Counted from the stretch's first letter, positions 12,301 through 21,996 are shown. The stretch: 29,282 bases of DNA from Pelagophyceae sp. CCMP2097 (GCA_026770575.1 MU657466.1:18593-47874); one strand, 5' to 3'. Notes: generated from the letters alone by a model not told the origin. Numbers and translations: made by a program.

Positions 12301-15300
12301 GGCGTGTGGCCAGCGTCTCCGCCGCCGAGCCCACGTTCGCTAAGACGCTGGCGACGGCGGCGCGCTTCGGCACGGCGCTGATCGTGCGCGACGTCGACGC
12401 GGCCTGGGACGCCGTCGCGCACCCTCTGCTGAACGGCGAGTACGCTAGACAAGGTTCCAAGCGCCTCGTCCGCCTGGGAGGCGACACGGTCGACGTGTCG
12501 CCGCACTTCCGCCTCGCGCTTCACGCGCGCGACGCCACAGCCCTGCACTCGGGCAAGCTGCCCCTCGGCCTCCTCGGCCGCGTCGCAGTCTTGGACTTTT
12601 CCACGACTGCCGATTCTTTAGAGGCCAATGTCCTCTCCAGACTCTTGCGCGTCGAGCGGCCCGACCTCGAGCGCAGACGCCTCTGCGCTTTGCGGGAGCG
12701 AGACGACCAGGTCTCCAGGCTCGTCGACCTCGAGGACTCTGTCCTTAAACAGATGACGGGTGGCGACGCCGCTTCGGACGCGCCGCGCGCGTCGCTCCTC
12801 GACGACGACAGCGCTCTGCAGACGCTGGAGCAGACCAAGGCCGATGCAAAGCAACTCGAGGCGGCCGCGGCCGCGGGCGCGAAGACGCTCGCGGAGCTGA
12901 AGCGCGCCGCGGAGACGTACGGCCCCTGCGCGCGGTGCTTCGCGGCCACGTATTTCGTCGTTTCACGTTTAAGAGACGTGCACCCGGCCTACGAGGTCTC
13001 GCTCGAGACGTTTATGGCCGTCGTCCTCGAGGCGCTGCGGGCGGCGCCCGGGTTTGCGGGCCGCGACGGCGACGAGTCGGAAGCGGCTCTGTTGCAACGC
13101 CTCTACCCGCCGTTCCACGCCGCGTTCGCGCGGCGAGTCTCGCGCGCGCTGCTGACGCGCGAGCACCGCGTCGCGGCCGCCCTCGCCGTCGCCAAGCCGC
13201 GCCTCGACGCCTCCAAGCTCAACGAATGCTTCGGGTCCGAAAACTACGCGCGCTTCTGCGGGGGTCCCGGGTCCTGGGAGGCGCTGCAGCGCATTGTCGG
13301 CGACCTGGACGAGGCCGAGTTGAAAGCGCTCGGCGCCGGGCCGGCGGCCACCGAGGCGATTGCAGAAGTCTTTGCCGGCGACGAGCGGCCGTACGCCCTC
13401 GCGAAAGCGCTCCTCGTCGTCCGCTGCGTGGCGCCGGACCGCGTCTTCGACGCGGCGCAGGCGCTGACGGCGTCGGTCCTCGGCGAAGAAAGCGACGCGG
13501 ACTGGAAAGCGGCGCCGCTGATTGAGTGCGTCACCGACGCGACAAAGGCGCTCGACGCGTTCCTCTCGGCGCAGCGGCGCGAGGCTTCGAAGGCTTCGTC
13601 GTCACCGGGGGGCTCGCGGGCGCTGGCCCTCGACGAGTTGCTGCTCGAGGTGGACGCCGACGCCGTGGCGACGCCGCTGGTTTTGGTTTTGGCGCAGGCG
13701 CGGTCGGCGCACGACGGCGCCGCCGACGTTTTACGCCTCGCCGAATACGTCGGCGCGCGCGTCGAGGCCGTCGCCATGGGCCCGCCCGAGGCCGAGGCGC
13801 GCGCCGACGCACTACTTCGGACGTGCGCCGACAAGGGCTCCTGGCTCGTCGTCCGCAACGGCCACCTCGCCTCGGCGGATTGGCTCGCCGCGCTGGAGAA
13901 CAAGCTGCGCACCGCCGCCGCCGCCGCGCGCGGTTCTGCGAAGCGCGCCGCCCAGGCGTCGGGCAACCCGCTGTCCGCCGCGCAAGCGTTTTGCGTCTTC
14001 GTCGCCGCCGACGTCGAACTCGCCGGCGCTTCGACGCGGCTGCCGCGGCGCCTCGTGGCTCGGGCACACGTCTTCGCCTGCGGCGCCGAGACGGGCCTGC
14101 GCGCTGCACTGCTGCGGCACGCAGCGCTGCTCCAGGCCCGGTCCGATTCCACCGCCGTCGACGCTTCCGACGCCGCCGACGGCGCGGGGTGCGTTGAGCG
14201 CGGGCCGCGCGAGCGCGTGCGTTGCTACGCGCTCCTGGGCCTCGCGCACGCAGTCGTCTGCGAAAGAGCGAGGTACGCCCCCGACGCCTGGTCCAAGTAC
14301 TACGACTGGGGCGACGTCGACGCGACCGTCGCGCTCGCGCGCTGTGACGTCGCCCTGGCCAAGCACGCCCAGGCGGGCGCCTTCCCGGACCACGTCGCGC
14401 CGGAGCATTTGGACTGGGACGCTTTGCGCCTGGGCGCCGTCTGCGCGACGTACGGTTCACGACTAGAGCGACCCGACGACGAGAGATGCCTCGCCGCAGT
14501 CGCCTCGGCGCTGCTCACGCCCGACGCCTTTGACGCGTGGGCGCCCAGCGCCGCGCTCGACGCCGGCGGCGCGGGCTACCCAAAGCTCCCGGACGGGCCG
14601 CTCGACATGGACGGCTGGCGCAGCTGGTGCGAGGCGATACCTCGAGAAACGTCGTGCGAGTGGCTCGGCCTCCCGCGCTGCGCCGAGATGCGGAAGCAGC
14701 AAGGGCAGCGAGACGCCATGTTCGCAGCCTTTGCCAAACTCGTCGGCGGCGAAGCGAGCCGGGCGGCACCCGCGGGCGCGCCGTTGCGCGCCGAAAAACG
14801 CGAGGTGTCGCCGGAGCACGCCGCCGTCGTCGCGGCGCTGTCGCGCGAAGATTCGCCGGCGGACGCGTCTGCGGCGGCGGCGGCGCGGCGGCGCGAGTTC
14901 CGGGTGGCGGCCGCCTCGGGCGACGTTGCGCGGTGCCGGAGCGTCCTCGAACTCGGTTACGGCGTGGCGCACCTCGCCGCGCTCCAGTCGCCGAGGCAGT
15001 ACGTCGCGGCGCACCGCCTCGACGCGGCGACGCGCCTCCGGGCCGCCGTCGACGGCCTCGAGCTCGCCCTCGTCTTCGGCGGCGGAGACGGCTTTTCCGT
15101 CCGCGGCCTCCGCTGCGACGGCGCGCACTTCAGCGACGGCCGCCTCTCGACGCGCCAAGGCGAAGACGCCGTGCGTCAGGTGCCTCGACGGATCCCGTTT
15201 GACCCTGTCGATAGGCCGTGCCCGAAACCGCGCGCCTCGTCTGGGTCGCCGCCGCGTCGGCCAAGGCGGGCACCGCGCGCATCCCGGTGCGTCTCCTTGG

Positions 15301-15450
15301 TGTTCGACGGACCCCGTCACTTTCCAACCGCAGCTCCACGTGGAATCGCGCGCGGCGCCCGCAATCGCCGAAGTCGTCGTCGACGTCGAGGCGTCTGGTT
15401 CGACGCACCCGAGCGTCTACCTCCGGAACATCGCGCTCGTCGCGCACTGA
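310..15450 (+). CDS. Cytoplasmic dynein 1 heavy chain
   Basis: ATP-driven minus-end-directed microtubule motor, about 4,930 residues (family about 4,600). Well-supported exons: about 591-2654, 2710-3304, 3373-15170, 15215-15286, 15334-15450. The first ATG (310) sits in a strong GCGGCCATGG context; upstream exons 310-384 and 440-520, with introns 385-439 and 521-590, are tentative. Order: N-terminal tail; linker; AAA1 Walker A GPAGTGKT (6933-6956) and CFDEFNR (7083-7103); AAA2 GKTGCGKS (7854-7877); AAA3 GPPGSGKT (8973-8996); AAA4 GESGVGKS (10110-10133); antiparallel coiled-coil stalk with microtubule-binding tip (about 10920-11930, NPPLVVK near 11327); degenerate AAA5 and AAA6; C-terminal domain ending NIALVAH. 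The tail motif WARQMERRLEKQMARLSDV and LKWLGYRVP match the cytoplasmic-1 class rather than axonemal dyneins. All four regulatory P-loops look intact. The 11.8 kb central exon has no stop. Confidence 0.95.
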
Positions 15451-15790
15451 CGGATACCTTTTGCAAAACGAAAGGAGCCAGACTCCATTTAACCCTCGGC
15501 ACAGCTTTCCGGGACGGGTCCCGCCGGCCTCGCGGGCCCAACCTAAAGTGTCGCCCGCCGGCCTCTCATGCGTGCCCGCCTGCATGGCGACGAAGAAGTC
15601 GTGGCGCGGCCGCCGCCGCCGAGTCGCGCGGGTGAAAAGACAAACGGAACCCTATCGCCGACCGCGAGCCGACGAAACGACGCTCTCTCTCCAAATTCAT
15701 CAGCGCCTCTCTCGCAGAGCCAGACGCCGTCGTCGCGCGGACCGCCGTGCGTCGCCTGTGGGAGGCCGTGGTGCGGGTCGGGTCGGCATC
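15451..15790. other. Intergenic region and leader between the dynein gene and the next gene
   Basis: Holds the dynein 3' flank, including the palindrome TTTTGCAAAA just after the stop, and the presumed promoter and leader of the next + gene. Two open stretches lie here. One, from ATG 15584, is in frame with the next gene and would add 69 very basic residues. The other, in a different frame, is open from 15636 to a TGA at 15909-15911 and reads protein-like with GC-rich third positions, but it has no clear start and overlaps the neighbouring exons. I could not assign either to a gene. Confidence 0.4.
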
Positions 15791-16900
15791 ATGTACACGT
15801 CCAAGTTCATGTGAGTCTGCGCTCTCCACGCCTTTTGCGAGGCGCTATTTCACCGCCTTCGACGCGCTGTTCCGTCCGCCGTCAGCTGCTGTTGTAGGAA
15901 CAAGAACGTGACCGTGGACAACAAGCGCTACATCACGATCAACGACCCCTACGTCGGGACGAAGGAGAAGCTGCCGGCGAGATGGAAAGAAAAGCAATTT
16001 CACGTCCAACAGGAGCCGCACAACGCGGGAGACGGTGCGTTAAAAACAAGGCGCGCGGCCCGCGGGCGAGCCCTCTGCAGCCCCCCCCCCCCCCCCGGGA
16101 TCCCTCTCTCGGGGCCCAAGAACGGATTCGTCTCCCGGGGCCCCGAGGGCCCTCCAGACTCGTGCTCGTCCGCATATCGCTTAGACGCCCTCTGCAGGCT
16201 ACTTTGGCTACGACAAGAAGCCGTTTACGTACCATCCGGAGCCGTTTCTGGAGCAGCGGCCGTACTTAAAGCAGCAGCCGCCCGATAAGCGCAAGCTCGG
16301 CTTTGGCACCCACGACGCCCATCGCCGCGACGAGTGCGCCACCCGTGGGCCTTTTGCACGGCCCCGAATACGGCCCCGAATACGGGGGCTTTCGACTTTT
16401 CGACCGGGGCGTCTTCCTTTAGGTTCTCTCAGACGATCCGCACGGAGCAGTACCGCGAGACGCTTAAGAAGGAGACGTGGATGGAGGAATCCCGGCGCGA
16501 CCCGGACGCGCTGTCCAAGGCCGTCGAGGCGGAGACGGCGCGTTCGCAGACGCGAACCTTTGTATCCGACAAAAAGGAGATCACGCACTTGTACGACGTC
16601 GGACGCACCATTTACACCGAGTTCAACCCGAAGAACGGCGCGTTTTTTCTCCCAAGCCTTTGCCGCATTTGCGCCGCGCCTGTAGCCTTTGCGCCACGCC
16701 CTTTGGATCTAGGCCGCGACCAGTTCTATTCCATCAAACATGCGTACCACCGCGACAAGCGCATGGGCAACGAGCGCACGGCGTCGCAAGAGGTGGGAGA
16801 GTCGGCCTGGGATTTCAAGTACCAAAAGCCAGAGCACTCGGCGCCCTCGCAAGTGAAAAATTTCTTCGACAAGAGCCACCTCGGCAGCCCGGGCTCGTAG
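15791..16900 (+). CDS. Conserved small protein, possibly flagella/cilia-associated (CFAP96/C4orf47-like)
   Basis: Four exons give 256 residues: 15791-15810, 15898-16034, 16198-16333, 16423-16900. All junctions are GT-AG with matching phases. The N-terminus reads MYTSKFMNKNV, then ITINDPYVG, a KEKQF segment, and a proline/aromatic-rich block. Across the third intron the sequence joins into RRDEFSQTIRTEQYRE, which is why I place that junction there. The YITxxDPYV...KQF start and the short proline/aromatic repeats recall ciliary microtubule-associated proteins of the C4orf47/CFAP96 type; this is memory-based and tentative. A 75-bp stretch at 16638-16712 may be a further GC-AG intron (see findings). 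An upstream in-frame ATG at 15584 would add a basic extension. The gene is convergent with the next gene, 189 bp away. Confidence 0.6.
16081..16096 (+). repeat. Sixteen-base C homopolymer inside an intron
   Basis: An uninterrupted run of 16 C residues lies in the 163-bp intron 16035-16197. It immediately follows GCCCTCTGCAG at 16070-16080, which is repeated exactly at 16187-16197, where it forms the predicted 3' splice site. The run length is likely unstable and prone to sequencing error. Confidence 0.8.
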
Positions 16901-17089
16901 CCTCCAGAAGGGCCGCGCCGCCCACAGCCGGGCGCGGCTCGAATTGTAATCCCAGAAACGGCCCCGCTGCTGTGCTGGAAAGGACACTCGTCGAGGCGCT
17001 TATATGAGGCCGGGGTGATACGGGGAGGTCGGAGGGACAAGGTGGGGGGTCGCCTGCCTCTTTCGCGGGCTTGGCCGCCTCTTGCGGGC

Positions 17090-18971
17090 TTAGCTGCCGA
17101 TGTGGACTGCGATGCCGCTTTTGCGGGCCGCGTTGAGCGCAGCCGCGTCGAGGCAAAAGGATAGGGTGCCCTCGGCGTCGACGGCGCCGGTGACGTCGAT
17201 GCGCCCGAGTTTCGGCGCGGCGCCGAGGATGACCGCAAAGGCCTTGCTGTACGGCGCGGGGCGCTTGACGTGCGCCTTTTTCGCTTCGGCAACGTCCGCC
17301 ACCGCCGCCGCAAACGTAATAGCCCCGTGCGACGGGTCCAGCGAACCTAACGACGCGCGACGATCGCCGGCGCGCTCCTCCGAGGGCTCCTGGGCGAGCG
17401 AGAGGGCCTCCCGGCGAGCGAGAGAAGGCCTCCCGGCTCGCTCGCCCGGACGGCGTCTCGGCGGCCACGCACCGCGGAGGTCGAGCGTCTCCAGGCCGTT
17501 GAAGGCTGCGAGTTGGAGGAAGTGGTCCGGATGGATGGTGCAGTGGAGGCAGCTGAGGACGCAGACGTCCGGCGCCACGCGCGCGAGGCCCGCCACGAAC
17601 CTACGCGGCCGGGTACGATCGTTTCATCGCGTCATGCACGGTGGACATTTTCGAGCGTCGCTTCGATGCGGCGCCGCTCACTCGTCGGTGCATTTCACGT
17701 CGAAGAGGTGGATCTCGCGGAGCCGCCGAGCCTTGCCGGCGACGAGGCCCAGCACCTGTAGCGCCGCTTGCCTAGCGCGGCGGTGACCGCCGCTATCCGC
17801 GTACGGATTCGACCGGCGCGCGTGACGCGTGTTTCCCGACAAGGACGCGGGCGTGATTTGCAGGAAGCCGTCGCCCTGCGTCGCGCCGGCGGCGGGGAGG
17901 AGGCGGACGGACTCGACGGTGACGAAGGATGTCATTTCCGCGTTTGAAAACGTGCGCTGTACAGTCCCGTCGTCTCCGACGAGGCAATCCAAATCGGCGG
18001 GGCACGGCGGCACCGCGTGCACCTCGTCCGTCGGCGGTTCCACGGGCGCGGCGTAGATGGGCGCGGCGCCGTCGTACTGCGGCGGCGGCGGCGCGACGAG
18101 GAGGACGTGGGCGCGCGCCGGGGCCAGCGCAGAGCTGTAGACGGCCGCCATCTCCAGTTCTCTGCTCTCCGCGGCCTCCTTCTTCCGCAGCTGGTCCTCC
18201 GAGAGCACCTCGATGCGCACGTGCTCCACAACGCCGGCGAGCGCCTCGTCGTCCTTGGAGTCCCATGGGGGAGAGTGCGTGCACGGGCCGAGGAACCGAG
18301 GCGACGCCGCGCGCAACTCGGCCGCCTTGAGCTGCGCGGCGGCGGCGCTGGCGCAGACGTGCGTCTCGCGCCGCTGGGCGGCGATTCTAGACGCCTCGGT
18401 GGCGCGGGCCGCCGGGTACGTCGTCGCGACGACGACCCACGACGTCTGCTGCGCCCGTGCCTTCTTCTTCGACTTCGGAGGCTTGGGCTTGGACTTGTTG
18501 CCGCCGCCGTCGACGTACTCCTCGTCAAAGTCGCCGTCGTCGGCCTCGTCGGCCTCGTCTTCCGAGTCGACGTAGTCGCCGTCGTCGTCCTCGACGGCCA
18601 CCTTGGCCTTGGCCTACGTGGTACCGTCAATACGCGGCGCCGTCAAGCGTAGGTCGATGTGGCGCACGCACCGGCATGCCGTTGGGACGGCGCTTCGTGG
18701 CGCTTTGGGGCGGCGGCGGCGCGGCGGCTGCGTAGTCGGCGTCGTCCGCGGGCCTGGCCTGGCGCACGCCCTCTGCGGTGATGAAGCCCTTCTCGAGGTC
18801 GTGCGAGATGTCGGCGCGCAGGCCGCCGAGGATGATGACGTCGCCGAGCCGTGTGGCTGTTTTGTAGAGCTCGTAGCGCTCGTAGGACTTTGTCCCCGGC
18901 TTCTTCGGGTTTACCTCAGCCACGACACAGGCGCACTCCAGGTCCGCGTCCGTGACGCGGTACATCGCCAT
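17090..18971 (-). CDS. Unrecognised protein with acidic/basic central region and leucine-rich C-terminus
   Basis: Four exons on the minus strand (18971-18672, 18613-17682, 17600-17473, 17346-17090) give 538 residues. All introns are GT-AG with consistent phases (58, 81 and 126 bp). Residues 1-75 hold a compact conserved-looking segment (YERYELYKTATRLGD). Residues about 101-140 are strongly acidic (runs of D and E), followed by a lysine-rich stretch KSKPKPPKSKKKARAQQ that could be a nuclear localisation signal. The C-terminal third (LQVLGLVAGKARRLREIHLF; FLQLAAFNGLETLDLRG; LGRIDVTGAV) has the spacing of leucine-rich/RNI repeats. I do not recognise the family. A nuclear adaptor or F-box-like LRR protein is only a guess, and no F-box is seen. 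Exon placement is stronger than function. Confidence 0.65.
17392..17447. repeat. Tandem and inverted repeat inside an intron
   Basis: Within the 126-bp intron 17347-17472, a unit of about 20 bases (17394-17413) is repeated with a 2-base insertion at 17414-17435. An 11-bp perfect inverted repeat joins 17392-17402 to 17437-17447. The arrangement resembles a small foldback element inside an intron. It does not interrupt the coding frame because the intron length is a multiple of three. Confidence 0.6.
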
Positions 18972-19050
18972 GCCGCGGGAGACGCGCCGGCGGAGAAGGA
19001 GATCGGACCGCCGCGCGACGCGCCACCGCCCCCGCAAGGCACAAACTGTC

Positions 19051-19076
19051 GATTGATCAATGGAACTTGATCAATC
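19051..19076. promoter_or_regulatory. 10-bp perfect inverted repeat upstream of the LRR-like gene
   Basis: GATTGATCAA (19051-19060) and TTGATCAATC (19067-19076) are perfect reverse complements separated by six bases. The site is about 80 bp upstream of the start codon at 18971, where a promoter or a dimeric factor binding site could sit. No direct functional evidence. Confidence 0.4.
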
Positions 19077-19311
19077 ACGGCTGTTTCGAGACCGGATTTC
19101 GTTTTTGGCGATTCCTCGAAAAACGGCCGAAAAGAACTTAACCTCCAGCCTGCTGCACGCGCCCCACCCATGGCACAGTGGCGGTGGTTCGGGCGGTCGA
19201 TCGGGTCCACTGGCATCGCGTTGCGGTGGTAGTAAAGATTTTCAAGGGGCGCGTCTCCTTGGTGAGATACGCCTCAAAATGTGACCCTCAAGCACCGTAA
19301 CTCATCAGGAC

Positions 19312-19402
19312 ATGCCGAAAAAGGTGTACGCGTCTAGGCCAGGATTGTAGCCCTGGCCGAGACGAGCATATATGCCTATAACGCGTACACCTTTTTCGGC
19401 AT
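19312..19402. repeat. Perfect 21-bp foldback with nested hairpins
   Basis: The arms 19312-19332 and 19382-19402 are exact reverse complements over 21 bases. The 49-base interior holds a second inverted pair (GGCCAGG and CCTGGCC, separated by eight bases) and the 10-base palindrome GCATATATGC. A transcript of either strand could fold into one long stem carrying two smaller hairpins. It overlaps no confident gene. It could be a miniature foldback element, a structured small-RNA precursor or a bidirectional terminator. Confidence 0.7.
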
Positions 19403-19467
19403 CCCCCGACGAGCTAGCGTGCTCTGAAGGTTCTATAGGAAGCATCCTACTTTTAAAAAAAAAAAGA

Positions 19468-19491
19468 TAGGAATTTTTATCAAAATTCCTA
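19468..19491. repeat. 10-bp AT-rich inverted repeat next to an A-run
   Basis: TAGGAATTTT (19468-19477) pairs perfectly with AAAATTCCTA (19482-19491) across a four-base loop. A run of 11 A lies just upstream at 19455-19465. It lies 55 bp beyond the stop of the small minus-strand gene, so it may sit in that gene's 3' region and aid transcript end formation. Confidence 0.45.
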
Positions 19492-19545
19492 GAAGGAAAT
19501 GCAACTTCTCCGAACAAATCGAGACGGGGCTGCGCCGCTGGACGA

Positions 19546-19900
19546 CTATACGTCGATGTCCGCAGGGTCCGGCGAGCGCACGTCCGGCGGCGTCGCTGTG
19601 CGGTGGCTGGCGCCGGCCCTGCGAACCACCGTCGGGGACGACGTGGCCGGTGCAGGAGAAGCGCTGCCGCACGCCGGCACACCGCATGCCCGTCTCAGTG
19701 ACGTAGATGCCTTCCGCGCCCAGCTGCCGGGGGTGGAGGCTCCCACCTGCCGCCTTGAACGCGTCGTCGCTCATCCCAAGGATCTCGGGCCAGGAACCCG
19801 CGAGTTCGAAATGCTGCGAGAGCGCGCGGTGGGCCAGGGGCCACCGCGTGAGACCCAGCGCCCTCGCCCGGACCTTCATCGCGGAGGCGAGGGCTGGCAT
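19546..19900 (-). CDS. Small hypothetical protein
   Basis: Two exons (19900-19683 and 19618-19546) joined across a 64-bp GT-AG intron give 96 residues. Exon 1 reads like real protein (RWPLAHRALSQHFELAGSWP, then SDDAFKAAGG) with GC-rich third positions. The splice brings in a short acidic tail ending DPADIDV. The frame stays open upstream to about 20030 but has no ATG before the one at 19900, so an upstream exon is possible. The family is not recognised; no signal peptide, membrane segment or catalytic motif is seen. A plus-strand frame from ATG 19500 covers the same bases but looks less protein-like. Confidence 0.45.
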
Positions 19901-20052
19901 CGTCGACAGAGCGACGAGGCTCAAGCGCACGCCGCCAAGCGCGCGCCGCGCCGCTTCTCTAGCGCGGCCTTCCAAGGTTTGAAAGGCACCACGGTCTTTT
20001 TCTGAACATCTTTTGTGTTCAAACGAAATCTGGTTTCAAGAGGCCTCCAAAC

Positions 20053-21590
20053 ATGTACAGCCGTGCAATTGAAATGAAATGCTTTTGGCGATACGTTCTC
20101 TTTTTTGTACCTTCAAGCACGTGCGAACGTCTCGGACGGCCCCCTCGCACTTCCACCGCCGCGCTCGAGGCCGTGCGGCGCACCCACGCGGCGCACGCCA
20201 CCGCGATCGACGCCCTCGAGCGAGCCTTCGATGCCGACGTGGTACGCACAACCGGCATGAGCTGCCTCTCGATCACACCTCCTAGGCCCAGCTCGCGAGC
20301 GACCGGCGCGCGCTCGACGACGACCGCGCGACCTTTGTGCGAGAAACTGACAAGAAGCTCGCGCGCGACGAGGAGGAGCAGGCGCGCACGAAAGCTTCGA
20401 TGCCGCCGCCCGACGAGCTGGTCAAGCTCAACGTCGGCGGCGCGCGCTTCGAGACGTCGCGGGGCGTCCTCACAAAGATCGAGGACTCGATGCTCGGCCG
20501 CATGTTCGGGCGCTGCGATGCGATGCTGCAGCCGGACCCTGACGACGGGTCCATCTTCATCGACCGCGACGGCGAGCGGTTCGCCATGCTCCTCGACTTC
20601 CTGCGCGGCGATCCTCCCGACGGCCCGCACATGCAGAGGACGATCCGCGCATTACCCGAGGCCGCGCAGGACGCGATGGTGCAGGAACTGGATTATTTTG
20701 GTCTCGAGGCTTCTGTGTTCGGCGGGCCGCCGTGGACCGACGACGCGGCGTTCCGGCCGGGGCCAGAGATGGACGAAACACGTGTTTGGTTTGCCGCTGT
20801 GTCTGCTGGAGGGTGTGTTATCGTGTTTGGGGGTGGTTTGGATTTAGAAACGACGGAAGTGCTCGACACGCAGACGATGGCGTTAACCGCTGGGCCGGGC
20901 GTGCTCACATCGCGGACGGGCTGTGCAGCGGTGCAGCTCGACGCAGATCGGGTGTTGGTGGTGGGTGGAGTGGGCGAAGATCGTGTTTTGAACACGACGG
21001 AGATCTTCCACCTCTCGACGCGCACGTTTACGCAGGGGCCGAACATGCTCACGAGACGAAACTGTTGTGCTGCCGTTGCACTAGACGCTCGCAGGATCCT
21101 CGTCATCGGCGGCTTAAGCGGGTCTGGGTCTTATTTGTCGACTACCGAGATCCTCATCCTGGACACGATGGCCTTTGCGCCCGGCCCTGTCATGTCCACT
21201 TCGCGCGCCGGATGCGCGGCCGTATCGCTCGACGAGCACCGCGTCTTGGTGGCTGGTGGTGAATCATAATCAGGGTGTTTGAACACGACGGAGGTCCTCG
21301 ACATCCGGACCATGTCGTTCGCGCCCGGCCCGTCGATGAGCTCGGAACGCGATGGATGCGCGGCCGTGCCCCTCGACGCTCGGCACGTCCTCGTCATCGG
21401 TGGGTGGGACTCATCAGAAAATGTATTGGCCACGACAGAGCTCCTCGACATGGCGACGATGGAGTTTGCGCCCGGGCCGACCATGCTGACTGCGCGCGCT
21501 GGGCTCGTAGCTGTTTCACTAGACTTTGCGGAGAGATCACGGTTCCTCGTGATCGGCGGCGAAGGCGAAGGCGACTCGAACGAGGAATAA
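20053..21590 (+). CDS. BTB/T1-domain and kelch-repeat protein, interrupted by an in-frame stop
   Basis: Exon 20053-20241 is joined across a 44-bp intron (20242-20285) to 20286-21590. The first 100 residues end in a coiled coil (ALEAVRRTHAAHA; DKKLARDEEEQARTK). Residues about 108-200 form a potassium-channel-tetramerisation (KCTD) type BTB domain (VKLNVGGARFETSRGVL, then FIDRDGERFAMLLDFLRG). Kelch-like blades follow, each ending in a double-glycine strand (VLVVGG, ILVIGG, VLVIGG) and starting TTEVLD/TTEIF. Such proteins often serve as substrate adaptors for cullin-3 ubiquitin ligases; that role is inference. A TAA at 21267-21269 cuts the frame after about 390 residues, but two further blades continue in the same frame to a TAA at 21588-21590. 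This could be a recent pseudogene, a sequencing error or readthrough. The start codon is uncertain (ATG 20053 or 20074). Confidence 0.75.
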
Positions 21591-21996
21591 TTTTACTTAT
21601 CGAGTACAGAATTGCTCGCCGTCGAGGGCCACAGGGGCGCGCGGACGACGCGTCGCCGACGGTGAAGACCCCGTTGGGCACTCCGTCCAAGAAGCCCGTC
21701 TCCGAGGGGACAAGCCGACGAAGACTCCCAAAGGAGCACGGCTTGACCGCAACACATTCATTCTAAGATGACTGAGCGACCCTCTCGATGGCCATTCCTC
21801 GAGGCGGCGACGTCCGACGTGGCGTCGTGGCCTTATGTGATGCCTGGTCCACAAAGGGGCTCCCGCCCTTTGATCGCGGCAAGGCATGCTGAGACTCTCT
21901 CTGCGGCGCGGTCGTGGCGCGCGGCGGGTGGGCGTCCATTGAACATGCATTAGAGTACGGGGCCTCGGGCCTCGCTGCTGGGGGGGATTTCGGGCC
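21591..21996. other. Intergenic region between convergent genes
   Basis: It lies between the 3' ends of the kelch gene and the RING-cryptochrome gene. Several frames are open for 30-60 codons, including one reading TPLGTPSKKPVSEG around 21665 and a 61-codon plus-strand frame from ATG 21768. None has homology I recognise, a splice link or a clear reading advantage. It is most likely 3' untranslated sequence of the two genes. Confidence 0.4.

Larger units (their letters stand above)
18972..19545. other. Gene-poor stretch with several inverted repeats
   Basis: No convincing coding exon is seen. It lies upstream of the minus-strand LRR-like gene and downstream of the small minus gene. It contains three perfect inverted repeats, annotated separately (19051-19076, 19312-19402, 19468-19491), plus an A-run at 19455-19465. 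It is less GC-rich than its neighbours. Confidence 0.6.

Noticed and set aside
19500..20005. 168-codon plus-strand frame from ATG 19500
   Set aside because: The minus strand reads more like protein and splices cleanly to a second exon; the plus frame has poorer third-position bias. Not fully excluded.
21768..21953. 61-codon plus-strand frame in the intergenic region
   Set aside because: Starts with ATG but shows no recognisable family, splice link or conserved motif; likely chance in GC-rich DNA.
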